A stretch of DNA of 64,000 nucleotides from Kitasatospora sp. MAA4 (GCF_029893355.1 NZ_JARZAI010000002.1:372001-436000), one strand, 5' to 3'. Counted from the first letter of the stretch, positions 48,412-57,692 are shown. A program made the numbers and translations. The notes: generated from the letters alone by a model not told the origin.

Positions 48412-49064
48412 GGCGCGATCCGGTAGCCGGCGCCGACCAGGGTCTCCACCAGGTCGGGCTGTCCCAGCTTGCGGCGCAGCCGGTTCACGGTGACCCGGAC
48501 GGTGTTGGTGAACGGGTCGGTGTGCTCGTCCCAGGCCCGCTCCAGCAGCTGCTCGTGGCTGAGCACCGCGCCGTTCGCGCTGAGCAGCACCTGGAGGACG
48601 GTGAACTCCTTCGCGGTCAGCGTGATCGGCCGCCCCGAGCGGTGGACGGTGCGGCGCAGCGTGTCCATGGTCAGCTCGCCGCAGGTCAGCTGCGCCGGGT
48701 GCGAGCGCCCCCGGCGGGCCAGCGCCCGCACCCGCAGGGTGAGCTCGGTGAACGAGAACGGCTTGCCGAGGTAGTCGTCGGCGCCCAGGGTCAGGCCGTC
48801 CACCCGGTCGTCGGTGCCGGACAGCGCGGTCAGCATCAGGATCATCGGCGCGGCGGCGCGCCCCGACAGCCGCTTGCAGACTTCGTCGCCGGGGGTGCCG
48901 GGCAGGTCGCGGTCCAGGACGAGGACGTCGTAGGTGTTCAGCTCGGCCTTGTCGAGAGCGTCGGTGCCGTCATGGCTGACGTCGACCGCCATGCCCTGGT
49001 CACGCAGTCCCTCGGCGATGCGCGCGGCCAGGCGTTGTTCGTCCTCGACGACCAGAATCCGCAT
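48408..49064 (-). CDS. OmpR-family response regulator
   Basis: 218 residues. The receiver domain has acidic 'ILVVEDEQRLAARIAEGL', acceptor Asp in 'DVLVLDRDLPGTPGD', Thr in 'MILMLTALSG' and Lys in 'DDYLGKPFSFTEL'. A winged-helix output domain follows ('LTAKEFTVLQVLLSANGAVL', 'VRVTVNRLRRKLGQ'). It is partner to the kinase at 47197. It lies 4 bp after apbE and so is transcribed with the electron-transfer genes it probably regulates. Confidence 0.93.
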   Translation of the reverse strand: MRILVVEDEQRLAARIAEGLRDQGMAVDVSHDGTDALDKAELNTYDVLVLDRDLPGTPGDEVCKRLSGRAAAPMILMLTALSGTDDRVDGLTLGADDYLGKPFSFTELTLRVRALARRGRSHPAQLTCGELTMDTLRRTVHRSGRPITLTAKEFTVLQVLLSANGAVLSHEQLLERAWDEHTDPFTNTVRVTVNRLRRKLGQPDLVETLVGAGYRIAP

Positions 49065-49068
49065 GGGC

Positions 49069-49887
49069 TCATCCTCTCTCAGTCCGTGCCGGAAGGAGGG
49101 CCGCCAGGTCGGCGGTCCACCAGGTCGCCCCGGAGGGGTCGACGGTCAGTGCCTGGTAGCCGGTGCGCTCGGCCAGGTCGTTCAGCCAGTCGCGGGCGGC
49201 GGCCGCGCCGTGCGGGCCGTCGGCCAGCGCCAGGGCGGCGGTCGCGTAGCCGTCGGCGCGGGCCAGGTCGGGTCCGGTGACGGTGACCTGGGCCAGCGCG
49301 GTGGCGCGCCGGCCGCTGGACGGGTTGAACACGTGCGCGCCGCGCTCGGCGGTGCCGGAGGTGGCCACCGCGCCGTCGCGGACGGTCAGGACGGTGAGCA
49401 CGGTGCCCGGCCGGTGCGGATCGGTCAGCCCTACCCGCCAGGGCGTCCGGTCCTCCTCGCCGACCCGCAGCCGGACGTCGCCGCCCGCGTTGAGCGTGTG
49501 GCGGGTCAGCCCGTGTTCGGTCAGCAGCTCGCCGGCCCGTTCGGTCGCCCAGCCCTTGACCGCGCCGCAGGGGTCGAACCCGGGCGGGTCGCCGACCGCC
49601 CAGGCGTCGAAGGCGCCGTCGCTGTCCTGCTTCAACTCCTCGCACAGGGCGAGCACTTCACGGATCTCGGGGCCGTCGGGGCAGCCGTCGACGGCGCTCA
49701 GCGGCAGCCTGCCGTCGCGGATCCGGCTGATCGGGCTGTCGGGACGGAACGGCGAGAAGACCTCGTCGACGTGCCGCAGCCACCCGAACGCCGCGTCGGC
49801 CGCCGCCCCGAGAACGGTCGCCTTCACCGTGTCGGGGACGGCCAGCGAGACGACGGTGCCCATGACGGTCGCGGTCGCGGTGCGCAT
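49069..49887 (-). CDS. apbE: ApbE-like FAD:protein FMN transferase
   Basis: 272 residues. Motifs fit ApbE: 'MGTVVSLAVPD' near the start, 'VDEVFSPFRPDSPISRIRDG', 'DGAFDAWA', 'DPCGAVKGWATERAGELL', 'NAGGDVRLRVGEED' and 'AHVFNPSSGRRATALAQVTV' with 'DGYATAALALA'. ApbE attaches FMN from FAD to a Thr in the (S/T)GAT motif of target proteins outside the membrane. The neighbouring gene encodes exactly such a target (SGATYTS). No signal peptide is visible, which is common for shorter actinobacterial members. Confidence 0.9.
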   Translation of the reverse strand: MRTATATVMGTVVSLAVPDTVKATVLGAAADAAFGWLRHVDEVFSPFRPDSPISRIRDGRLPLSAVDGCPDGPEIREVLALCEELKQDSDGAFDAWAVGDPPGFDPCGAVKGWATERAGELLTEHGLTRHTLNAGGDVRLRVGEEDRTPWRVGLTDPHRPGTVLTVLTVRDGAVATSGTAERGAHVFNPSSGRRATALAQVTVTGPDLARADGYATAALALADGPHGAAAARDWLNDLAERTGYQALTVDPSGATWWTADLAALLPARTERG

Positions 49888-49893
49888 CGGGGG

Positions 49894-50355
49894 CTACTTC
49901 CCGGCCGCGTCGAGGGCGGCCTGAAGCGACTGCGCGTAGCCCTCGGAGGTGTAGGTCGCGCCCGACACCACGTCGATGTTCGCGTTCTGCGCCGTCAGCG
50001 CCTCGGACTTCAGGACGGGCAGGGCGTAGGAGTCGATCTGCGAGCTGTGGCCGCCGTAGGTCTGCTGGAGCACCACGATGTCGGTCAGCTTGCCGCCGGA
50101 CTCGACGGCCTGGACCTGCACCGGGCCGTAGCGGGTGTCGATCTCGCTGCCGGTGAACTTCCCGCTGCCGGGCGTGCCCCCGGACGCGGCACCGGAGGAC
50201 GGCGCGGTGGACGGCGCGGTGGACGGCGCCGCCGCCGCGGGCTGCGGCGCATCCGCCAGCGCGGAGCGCGGCGAGCCGCCGGACTGCGCCTTCACCCCGA
50301 GCAGCAGCGTGATGCCGGCGGCGGTGGAGCACAGGGCCATGGTGGTCTTGCGCAT
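49894..50355 (-). CDS. Secreted FMN-binding (flavinylated) protein
   Basis: 153 residues. An N-terminal hydrophobic signal or anchor ('MALCSTAAGITLLLGVKAQS') is followed by a Ser/Pro/Ala-rich linker and a C-terminal FMN-binding domain ('FTGSEIDTRYGPVQVQAVES', 'LPVLKSEALTAQNANIDVVS', 'GATYTSEGYAQSLQAAL'). SGATYTS is the ApbE flavinylation site, with Thr carrying FMN by a phosphoester. It resembles the NqrC/RnfG-type FMN domain and would carry electrons from the ferric-reductase-like membrane protein encoded next door to outside acceptors. Confidence 0.92.
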   Translation of the reverse strand: MRKTTMALCSTAAGITLLLGVKAQSGGSPRSALADAPQPAAAAPSTAPSTAPSSGAASGGTPGSGKFTGSEIDTRYGPVQVQAVESGGKLTDIVVLQQTYGGHSSQIDSYALPVLKSEALTAQNANIDVVSGATYTSEGYAQSLQAALDAAGK

Positions 50356-50388
50356 GGGCGTGGCCCTCCTCGAATCAGGACTTCGGGT

Positions 50389-51801
50389 TCAGAACTCGAA
50401 CGCTTCGGTGTGGATCCGGCCCTGCGCCACCCCGGCGTAGCGCAGCTGCTCCGTGACGCTCTCGGTCATCCCGGCGGGTCCGCACAGGAACACCTCGCGG
50501 TGGGCCAGGTCGGGCACCATCCGGCGCAGCTGCCCGGCGGCCAGCGGGTCGGTGCCCGCCGCACGCGGCCCCACCAGCGGGTAGAGGCCGAAGCCGCGCC
50601 GCTGGGCGATCGCCTGGAGCTCGCGGTGCAGCACCAGGTCGGCCTCGCTGGAGGCGCGGTAGAGCAGGATCACGTCCGAGCCGCGGCCGGGCAGCGTCTC
50701 GAACAGCGCCCGGATCGGGGTGATGCCCGCGCCACCGGCGATCAGCAGGACCCGCCGGTTCCGGCCGGCCCGGCGCGCGGTGAAGGCGCCGTACGGGCCC
50801 TCGAACCAGACCCGGGTCCCGGGCCGCAGCCGCGCCAGCGACGCGCTGGAGGCGCCCAGGTCCTTCACCGTGATGCGCAGCGTGCCCGCGCCGGGCGCCG
50901 CCGAGAACGAGTAGGGGTGCGACTGCCACCACTGGCCGGGGGCCAGGAACCGCCAGCGGGCGAACTGCCCGGCCTCGGCGTTCAGCAGCTCCAGGTCGCG
51001 TCCGGTCAGGTGGATCGAGACCACGCCCGGCCCCTCCCGGACCACCCGCGCCACCCGCAGCCGGTGGCGCAGCGAGCGCCGCAGCGGCAGCCCGATCCGG
51101 AAGACCAGCACGGCCGCAGCCACCGCCAGGTGCGCGCCCGACCACAGCAGCCGGTTGCGCGCGGAGGCGGAGAAGTCCGCGCCGACCGCGAACTCGTGCG
51201 CGAAGGCCAGGCCCATCGCGACGTAGACCAGCAGGTGGACGTGGTACCAGGTCTCGTAGGCGAGCTTGCGGCGCACCGCGCGGGCCGAGACGACGCCCAC
51301 CAGCACCAGCAGCACCAGCGCGACGGCGGACAGCAGCACGTCCGGGTAGTCGAAGACGACGGTGACGCCCTCGGAGACCGGGTTCGTCCCCGCCTGCCAG
51401 GCGTAGCCCAGGATGATCAGCACCGCGTGCGCCACCGCCAGCGCCACGGTGTACTCGCCGAGCTTGCGGTGGTGGCGGGCCACGACGTCCGAGCCCACCC
51501 GGTTCTCCAGCCAGGGCACCCGCGCCATCAGCGCGACCAGCACCAGCAGCAGGTAGGCGGCGAGCAGTCCGGAGATCCGTCCGCTCGCGGTCAGCCAGTC
51601 ACCGGGGCCGCGCAGCGAGCCCGGGATGGTGTTCTGCCACCACACCGCGAGCACCGCCGGCACCCCGGACCAGATCACCAGCAGCAGGGCCCGCTCCCAC
51701 AGGGCCCCGGCTCCGGGCACCCCCGGCAGCCCGGGCGGCCGAGCCGCGGGCCTGCCCCGATGCCGGGCCGCGCGCGTGCTGGTTGCGCTCGCTGTCGGCA
51801 T
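50389..51801 (-). CDS. Ferric-reductase-like membrane protein with FAD/NAD(P)H domain
   Basis: 470 residues. About six membrane helices (~35-240) contain paired histidines in 'VVARHHRKLGEYTVALAVAH' and 'YETWYHVHLLVYVAMGLAFA', likely haem ligands. A cytosolic ferredoxin-reductase module follows ('SHPYSFSAAPGAGTLRITVK' for FAD, 'LLIAGGAGITPIRALFETL' and 'VFLCGPAGMTESVTEQL' for NAD(P)). It would move electrons from NAD(P)H across the membrane to the flavinylated partner. It is the first gene of a five-gene operon that continues with the FMN protein, ApbE and the two-component system. Confidence 0.92.
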   Translation of the reverse strand: MPTASATSTRAARHRGRPAARPPGLPGVPGAGALWERALLLVIWSGVPAVLAVWWQNTIPGSLRGPGDWLTASGRISGLLAAYLLLVLVALMARVPWLENRVGSDVVARHHRKLGEYTVALAVAHAVLIILGYAWQAGTNPVSEGVTVVFDYPDVLLSAVALVLLVLVGVVSARAVRRKLAYETWYHVHLLVYVAMGLAFAHEFAVGADFSASARNRLLWSGAHLAVAAAVLVFRIGLPLRRSLRHRLRVARVVREGPGVVSIHLTGRDLELLNAEAGQFARWRFLAPGQWWQSHPYSFSAAPGAGTLRITVKDLGASSASLARLRPGTRVWFEGPYGAFTARRAGRNRRVLLIAGGAGITPIRALFETLPGRGSDVILLYRASSEADLVLHRELQAIAQRRGFGLYPLVGPRAAGTDPLAAGQLRRMVPDLAHREVFLCGPAGMTESVTEQLRYAGVAQGRIHTEAFEF

Positions 51802-52005
51802 GAGCGGCTCCCGTCATGGTGCGAGTACTGACTGACGGGATCACTCTCGCGCCACGGGCATAACAGGGCTGTAACAGCCCCATGGGGCCCCTGCGCTGTG
51901 ACGTGTTTCTCATCTCTCTTATGATCATGGGCGTAACCGAACGCGCCCCCGGCTTCGTCCTTGCCCGTGAACCGCGCGGTCCGACCCGGGATATTGAGAG
52001 CACGC

Positions 52006-53214
52006 ATGCAGCTGACAGGCACCCCCTTCCTCCTCCTCACGATCGTGCTCTTCGTGGGCTCGATCGTGCTGGCCGCGATGCAGTGGAGCAGGGCCGGCGG
52101 GGCCCCGCGCGAGCAGGTCCAGCCGCAGGGCCGGGCGGGCGGCCGGGCGGCGGGCCGGGCCGCCGGCCGTCGGCGGGGACGGGAGCGGGCAGCCGCGCGC
52201 GGGCCGCTGCGGACCGTCGGCTACCTGGCCTCGATCCTGTTCTGCCAGGCCACCGCCGTGATGCTGGTCTTCGTACTGGTCAACAACGCCAACCAGCTCT
52301 ACGACACCTGGGGCGACCTGCTGGGCACCGCGAACCACGTCCGGACGGTGGCCGCGCCGCCGCCGGACCACGGCCTGGTGGCCGACACGACGCGGGCCAA
52401 GGTGATCCAGAACTTCCAGCCGGTGGGCGACAGCGCGGTGCCCGGCGACGTGCGGACCACCGACCTGAAGGGTCAACTCTCCGGTGTCGACGGCGAGGTG
52501 GTGGTCTGGACGCCGCCGCAGTACAACGACCCGGCGTACAAGGACAAGACCTTCCCGGTGGTGGAACTGCTGGCCGGCTTCCCCGGCTCCTCCAGCGCCT
52601 GGTTCGGCAGCATGGACGTCTCCAAGCAGCTCGCGCCGCTGATGACCTCCGGCCAGGTGACGCCCTTCATCCTGGTCTCGCCGCGCGTCACCCTGCTCGG
52701 TGGGGACACCGACACCGGCTGCGCCGACGTCCCCGGCAAGATCAACGCGGAGACCTGGTTCGCGCGCGACGTGCCGCAGATGGTGCTCGACAACTTCCGC
52801 GTCGACGCCTCCGCCGCGCGCTGGGCGGTGGCCGGCTACTCGGCGGGCGCGCACTGCGCCACCCGGCTCGCGCTGTCCCACCCCGACCGCTTCCGCGCCG
52901 CGGTCAGCATGTCGGGCTACAACGACCCGATGGCCGAGCCCAAGTCGCTGACCGCCAAGGACGCGCACCTGCGGGAGATCTCCAACCCGCTCTACATCCT
53001 GACCCACGCCGCGACCCCGCCGAACGTGGCGATCTACGAGACCGGCCGCAAGGGCGACGGCCTGGAGGACGCCCTCGCACTCCAGCAGGCGGCGAAGGCC
53101 CCCACCGCCGTGACCGCGGTGGAGAACCCGGGCGCCCATCTGATCAGCACCTGGAAGCCGATGGTGCCGACCGTCTTCAAGTGGCTCTCCACCCTCATCC
53201 CGGCCGGCAGCTGA
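52006..53214 (+). CDS. Membrane-anchored antigen-85-like esterase (alpha/beta hydrolase)
   Basis: 402 residues from ATG 52006. Two N-terminal hydrophobic segments ('GTPFLLLTIVLFVGSIVLAA' and 'LASILFCQATAVMLVFVLVN') are separated by an Arg/Gly-rich cytoplasmic loop. The extracytoplasmic part has the esterase D/antigen 85 fold: 'VVELLAGFPGSSSAWFG', nucleophile Ser in 'WAVAGYSAGAHCATRLAL', and His in 'NPGAHLISTWKPM'. The family includes mycolyltransferases, but Streptomyces lacks mycolic acids, so another acyl ester is expected. The stop codon lies within a perfect hairpin terminator. Confidence 0.85.
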   Translation: MQLTGTPFLLLTIVLFVGSIVLAAMQWSRAGGAPREQVQPQGRAGGRAAGRAAGRRRGRERAAARGPLRTVGYLASILFCQATAVMLVFVLVNNANQLYDTWGDLLGTANHVRTVAAPPPDHGLVADTTRAKVIQNFQPVGDSAVPGDVRTTDLKGQLSGVDGEVVVWTPPQYNDPAYKDKTFPVVELLAGFPGSSSAWFGSMDVSKQLAPLMTSGQVTPFILVSPRVTLLGGDTDTGCADVPGKINAETWFARDVPQMVLDNFRVDASAARWAVAGYSAGAHCATRLALSHPDRFRAAVSMSGYNDPMAEPKSLTAKDAHLREISNPLYILTHAATPPNVAIYETGRKGDGLEDALALQQAAKAPTAVTAVENPGAHLISTWKPMVPTVFKWLSTLIPAGS

Positions 53215-53230
53215 GCCCGGCCGGGATGAG
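53194..53230. terminator. Perfect 14-bp hairpin spanning the esterase stop codon
   Basis: CTCATCCCGGCCGG (53194-53207) and CCGGCCGGGATGAG (53217-53230) around a 9-nt loop. The TGA stop lies in the loop. It separates the convergent genes ending at 53214 and 53242. Confidence 0.85.
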
Positions 53231-53241
53231 CAGGGCCGCTG

Positions 53242-54147
53242 TTACTGCAGGGTGACGATCCGCCGCATGCCGAGGGCGGCGTGCGGCACGCCCAACGTCT
53301 CGTCGGGCACCAGGCAGAGCAGCGCGTACGTGCCCGGCTGCAGGCCGTGGGCCTGGATCGCGGCGCTGTGGTCCGGCGAGATGCCGCCGAACCCGGTGCC
53401 CGGGCCGGTGAACGGGGACGCCGGCTTCCCACCGGCCGCGAGGGCGGCGTAGTAGGCGTCCAACTGGGCGTCGGTGGTCCCGGCGGCGACCGGACGCAGC
53501 TGCATCTCGTGGATCTCGGTGGACTCGTTGTGCACCAGGTAGGCCAGGTGCGCGTGGTCGAGGTCCTCGGTCTGGAAGCGCGGGCCGGCGAACGAGTCGC
53601 GCTCGATCACCATGCCGTCCTGGAAGCGGGCCTGGTTGGCGCTCTGGCCGCTGGTGCCCACCAGGTCCAGACGCTTCGTCACCGGGTGCGCGGGGTCGGC
53701 CCGCAGCGCTGTGAGGTCCACCAGGTAGACGGCGCCGGGGGAGATCTCCTCGGTGAACTGCTCGTGGACCTGCGGGGTGACCAGCGCGCCGCCCAGCGCG
53801 TCGGCCTCGGTGCGGAAGGCCTTGATCCCCGCGGCCGCGGTGGCCGGATCCGCGCTGACGGAGGCGGCCAGGTCGCTCATCGCCTTCTCGGGGGTGACAC
53901 CGTCGTGCGGGCGCAGCAGCTGGAGCTGGCGGCCGCTCGCGTCGTCCGTCGCCACCCGGAAGCTGACCAGTCCGCCCGTGTGGCTGCCGTCCGGCACCTG
54001 GATGCCGGCGGCACCCAGGCTGACCTCGATCGGGTGGTCCTCGGGCGAGGTCGCACCCGCCGGGCCCACCCCGCCGAGGACCGCGGCGAAGGTGAGGGTG
54101 GTGACGGCGGCCGCTCGCGCGGCCCGGATGTGGAGTTGCTCCGACAT
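53242..54147 (-). CDS. Secreted cupredoxin-like protein
   Basis: 301 residues, starting MSEQLHIRAARAAAV at ATG 54147, since GAAAGGA lies six bases upstream of it; the Met two codons earlier overlaps that site. The signal peptide ends near 'GGVGPAGATS'. The body is beta-rich and the C-terminus reads 'GLQPGTYALLCLVPDETLGV' and 'PHAALGMRRIVTLQ', resembling the copper loop of cupredoxins (Cys, two His-type positions and Met). 'THEAHLAYLVHNESTEIHEM'-like His-rich stretches precede it. Extracellular copper binding or electron transfer is plausible. Confidence 0.6.
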   Translation of the reverse strand: MSEQLHIRAARAAAVTTLTFAAVLGGVGPAGATSPEDHPIEVSLGAAGIQVPDGSHTGGLVSFRVATDDASGRQLQLLRPHDGVTPEKAMSDLAASVSADPATAAAGIKAFRTEADALGGALVTPQVHEQFTEEISPGAVYLVDLTALRADPAHPVTKRLDLVGTSGQSANQARFQDGMVIERDSFAGPRFQTEDLDHAHLAYLVHNESTEIHEMQLRPVAAGTTDAQLDAYYAALAAGGKPASPFTGPGTGFGGISPDHSAAIQAHGLQPGTYALLCLVPDETLGVPHAALGMRRIVTLQ

Positions 54148-54337
54148 GAACATCCTTTCAGGAGGAGATCCCTGAGGAGTCCCCAGCGACGCGGGCGACC
54201 CAGCAGATTGCGGGCAGATACGAACCGATCGGGCTAGGTTCTGGTCCGACCGAGTGGAAGGCGGAGCAGATGCGGGCGATCCGGGCGATCGGGCACGCGC
54301 TGGGTCACCGCCGGGTACGCCGTCGCCCACCGCCTGA

Positions 54338-55150
54338 TCAGGACGGCGGCATGAAGCCCGCGGCGGTGAGGACCTTGCGGCCGTCGGGCGACTCGACCAG
54401 GGCGACGAAGGCCGCCGCGCCGGCACTGTTGGGGGCGTGGGTGAGCGGGGCGATCGGGTAGTCGTTGATGGCGGAGGAGGCCTCGTGGAAGTTGACGCCG
54501 GTGACCTTCGATCCGGCGGCCAGCACGTCGGTCTGGTAGACGAGCGAGGCGTCGGCCTCGTCCAGTTCGACCTTGGTCAGCGCGCTCTTCACGTCCGCCT
54601 CGTAACTGGCGGGCGTCAGCTGCACGTTGCCGGTGGTCAGGACGGTCTGCGCGGCGGCGCCGCAGGGGACCTGCTTCGCGCAGAGCACGACCTTCAGGCC
54701 GGGCTTGGCGAGATCCTGGAGGGTGGTGATCTTCTGCGGGTTGCCGGGCACCACGGCGATCTCCAGCTCGTTGCGCACGAAGACCTTCGGCGTGCCGACC
54801 GCGTCGCTCTGGTCGGTGACGGTCTTCATGGTCGCCGGGCTGGCCGCGGCGAAGACGTCGGCGGGGGCGCCGGCCACGATGCTGGCGGCGAGGGCGTCGC
54901 TGCCGGCGAAGTTGAAGACCACCTTGGTGCCGGGATGCGTCGCCTCGAACTGCTTGCCGAGCGTGGTGAAGGTGTCCTGGAGCGAGGCGGCCGCGAAGAC
55001 CGTGATCGTGCCGCTGACGCTCGCGGCGGCGGACGCCGAGCCGGCGGAGGAGGCAGCGCTCGACGACGAACCGGAGGAGCAGCCGCTGACGGCCAGCACG
55101 GCGGCGGCACAGCCCGCCGCCAGCGCCAGGCGGACGGTACGGGACGGCAC
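54338..55150 (-). CDS. modA: Molybdate ABC transporter substrate-binding lipoprotein
   Basis: 270 residues from GTG 55150 (RBS AGGAGA six bases before). A lipoprotein signal peptide ends 'VLAVSGCSSG', with Cys for lipid attachment. The mature protein shows ModA motifs: 'ITVFAAASLQDTFTTLGKQF', 'VVFNFAGSDALAASIVAGAP', 'ADVFAAASPATM', 'LVYQTDVLAAGSKV' and 'SPDGRKVLTAAGFMPPS'. It binds molybdate or tungstate outside the membrane. The modB permease and modC ATPase genes are not adjacent, so the rest of the transporter must be elsewhere. Confidence 0.92.
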   Translation of the reverse strand: MPSRTVRLALAAGCAAAVLAVSGCSSGSSSSAASSAGSASAAASVSGTITVFAAASLQDTFTTLGKQFEATHPGTKVVFNFAGSDALAASIVAGAPADVFAAASPATMKTVTDQSDAVGTPKVFVRNELEIAVVPGNPQKITTLQDLAKPGLKVVLCAKQVPCGAAAQTVLTTGNVQLTPASYEADVKSALTKVELDEADASLVYQTDVLAAGSKVTGVNFHEASSAINDYPIAPLTHAPNSAGAAAFVALVESPDGRKVLTAAGFMPPS

Positions 55151-55371
55151 AGGGGTCTCCTCATGGTGGGTGCGAGGGGCGGGCGGGCTGAGCCTAAGGC
55201 CGCAGATGCGAGGGGACTCGGTACATTCGCACAGCATTCACCCGCTTGGCCGGGCTGCGGCGGGCTCCTGGGGCGGGCGCCATGGATGACGAACGCGCAC
55301 GCGCGGCAGCACTGTTGGACGCCCAGGCCAAGGCGGTCTGACCTGGTCCGGCGCAATGGGAGGATGGGGGC

Positions 55372-55902
55372 ATGACCGAGATCCTCACCCCCCGCCTCCT
55401 GCTGCGCCGCTGGCAGGACGACGACCTGGCCGCCATGGCGGAGATCAACGCCGACCCGCTGGTGATGCAGTTCATCGGCGACGGCAACCCGCGGGACCTG
55501 GAGCAGACGGCCGAGTCGATCGAGCACTGGGAGGAGGAGTGGGACGAGGAGGGCTTCGGCCTCTTCGCGGTCGAGCTGCTGGGCTCGGGCGAGCTGATCG
55601 GGTTCGCCGGTCTGTCCGTCCCCGAGTTCCTTCCGGAGGTGCTGCCCGCGGTGGAGATCGGCTGGCGGCTCGGCCGGCAGTTCTGGGGCCAGGGCTACGC
55701 CTCCGAAGCCGCCCACGCGGTCCTGGAGTTCGCCCTGGAGGACCGCGGGCTCGACCGGGTGATCAGCATCATCAGGCTCGGCAACGATGCCTCGGAGAAC
55801 GTGGCGCACAAGCTCGGCATGGAGCTGGACCACGAGACGACGCACCCGGTCTCCGGCTTCCCGCTGCGGGTGCACGCCATCGACCTGACCGAGTACGCCT
55901 GA
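55372..55902 (+). CDS. GNAT-family N-acetyltransferase (RimJ/RimL-like)
   Basis: 176 residues. Typical 'TPRLLLRRWQDDDLAAMAEI' start, strand 'LIGFAGLSVPEF', acetyl-CoA motif 'IGWRLGRQFWGQGYASEAAH' and 'VISIIRLGNDASENVAHKLG'. The acceptor substrate is unknown (protein N-terminus or small amine). It is a monocistronic cytoplasmic enzyme. Confidence 0.9.
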   Translation: MTEILTPRLLLRRWQDDDLAAMAEINADPLVMQFIGDGNPRDLEQTAESIEHWEEEWDEEGFGLFAVELLGSGELIGFAGLSVPEFLPEVLPAVEIGWRLGRQFWGQGYASEAAHAVLEFALEDRGLDRVISIIRLGNDASENVAHKLGMELDHETTHPVSGFPLRVHAIDLTEYA

Positions 55903-56051
55903 GGCCAACGCGGCTTGCCCGATCCCGGTCAGTCTGACAACTCGGCCGGACGAGTGGCCGTTTCGGCGTGTGCCAGCGCTGCACCCGCGGTGCGTCGGTA
56001 GCTCTGCGGCACTGTTCGGATCGTATCGCCGCGATCCGAGAGGCCGCATCC

Positions 56052-57692
56052 ATGGCATCGACTGGCCAGCTCACCCCACCCTCCTCGCCGAAGCACGCCC
56101 TGCGCCGAGAGGTGGGGATGATCGGCCTGCTCTGGGCGTCGGTGGGCGCGATCATCGGCTCGGGCTGGCTCTTCGGGGCCGAGAAGGCCGTCACGGCGGC
56201 CGGGCCCGCCGCGCTGGTCTCGTGGGGGATCGGCGCGGTGGCGATCATCCTGCTGGCCCTGGTGCACGCCGAGTTGGGCGGGCTCTTCCCGGTCGCGGGC
56301 GGCACCGCGCGCTACCCGCACTACGCCTTCGGCGGTTTCGCGGGGATGTCCTTCGGCTGGTTCTCCTGGCTCCAGGCGGCGACCATCGCGCCGATCGAGG
56401 TGCAGGCGATGATCGGCTATGCCCGGCACTGGAGTTGGGCGGACGGCTTCCAGCACAAGGACAGCACGCTGACCGCCTCGGGCTTTGTCGTCGCGATGCT
56501 GCTGCTGGCCCTCTTCGTCGCCGTGAACTTCCTCGGCGTCAAGTGGCTCGCGAACACCAACAGTGCGGCGACCTGGTGGAAGGTGGCGATCCCGCTGCTC
56601 ACCATCCTGGTGTTCGCGGTGAAGGAGTTCCACGGCTCCAACTTCACCTCCCAGGGCTTCGCGCCGTACGGCGCCCGGGGCGTGCTGTCGGCGATCAGCA
56701 CCAGCGGGGTGATCTTCGCGCTGCTCGGCTTCGAGCAGGCCATCCAGTGGGCCGGCGAGAGCATGAACCCGCGCCGTGACATCCCGCGCGCGGTGCTGGG
56801 GTCGGTGCTGATCGGCAGCCTGGTCTACATCCTGCTCCAGGTGGTGTTCATCGGGGCGCTCCCGGCCGAGAGCTTCGCCGGCGGGTGGTCCCACCTCACC
56901 TACACGGGCATCAGCGGCCCGTTCGCCGGCCTCGCCACGGTGATCGGGCTCGGCTGGCTGGCCAGCCTGCTGTACATCGACGCCATCATCTCGCCCGGCG
57001 GCACCGGCCTGATCTACATCACCTCCAGCTCGCGGATCACCTACGGGCTGAGCCGCAACGGCTATGCCCCGGAGTTGATGCAGGCCACCGACCGGCGCGC
57101 GGTGCCGTGGATCGGCCTGATCGTCGCCTTCGTGGCCGGGGTGCTCTGCTTCCTGCCGTTCCCGAGCTGGCAGAAGCTGGTCAGCTTCATCACCTCCGCG
57201 GTCGTGCTGATGTACGCGGGCGCCCCGCTGGCCTTCGGCGTGCTGCGCAAGCGCATGCCGGGGACCGAGCGGCCCTACCGCCTGCCGGCCGGGTCGGTGG
57301 TCTCGCCGGTGGCCTTCGCGATCGCCAGCCTGGTCATCTACTGGGCGGGCTGGGACACCCTCTGGCGCCTGGGCGCCTCGATCCTGCTCGGCTACCTGCT
57401 GCTCGGCTCGTACGCCGCCTACGCGCAGTCCAAGCGCCTGCCGGGCGCGCCGCGGATGGACTTCCGGGCGGGGCAGTGGCTGCCGGTCTACCTGGTCGGG
57501 ATGGGCGTGATCTCCTGGCAGGGCCAGTTCGGCGTCGGCGCCACCAAGAACCTGCCGCTCTGGTGGGACATCGGCGTGGTGGTGGTGTTCGCGCTGGTGA
57601 CCTACTACTGGGCGCTGGCGGTCTCGCTGCCGGTGGAGGAGATCGAGCGGAACATCCGCGGCGTCGAGGTCATGGACGCCGGCGGTCACTGA
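56052..57692 (+). CDS. APC-superfamily amino acid permease
   Basis: 546 residues from ATG 56052. About 13-14 hydrophobic helices. TM1 reads 'GLLWASVGAIIGSGWLFGAE' with the unwound IGSG motif that binds amino acids in this superfamily. Others include 'LVHAELGGLFPVAGGTARYP' and 'GFEQAIQWAGESMNPRRDIP'. It is a cytoplasmic-membrane symporter for an amino acid or polyamine. Its 3' end overlaps the convergent small gene at 57686 by 7 bp. Confidence 0.9.
   Translation: MASTGQLTPPSSPKHALRREVGMIGLLWASVGAIIGSGWLFGAEKAVTAAGPAALVSWGIGAVAIILLALVHAELGGLFPVAGGTARYPHYAFGGFAGMSFGWFSWLQAATIAPIEVQAMIGYARHWSWADGFQHKDSTLTASGFVVAMLLLALFVAVNFLGVKWLANTNSAATWWKVAIPLLTILVFAVKEFHGSNFTSQGFAPYGARGVLSAISTSGVIFALLGFEQAIQWAGESMNPRRDIPRAVLGSVLIGSLVYILLQVVFIGALPAESFAGGWSHLTYTGISGPFAGLATVIGLGWLASLLYIDAIISPGGTGLIYITSSSRITYGLSRNGYAPELMQATDRRAVPWIGLIVAFVAGVLCFLPFPSWQKLVSFITSAVVLMYAGAPLAFGVLRKRMPGTERPYRLPAGSVVSPVAFAIASLVIYWAGWDTLWRLGASILLGYLLLGSYAAYAQSKRLPGAPRMDFRAGQWLPVYLVGMGVISWQGQFGVGATKNLPLWWDIGVVVVFALVTYYWALAVSLPVEEIERNIRGVEVMDAGGH

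Noticed and set aside
51862..51882. Small GGGCTG-TAA-CAGCCC hairpin in the divergent region before the esterase gene
   Set aside because: Only 6 bp and in a position where no transcript ends; may form by chance.
55282..55341. 19-codon frame MDDERARAAALLDAQAKAV before the GNAT gene
   Set aside because: Might be the stub of a peptidase-like gene, but far too short and without a second match to support it.
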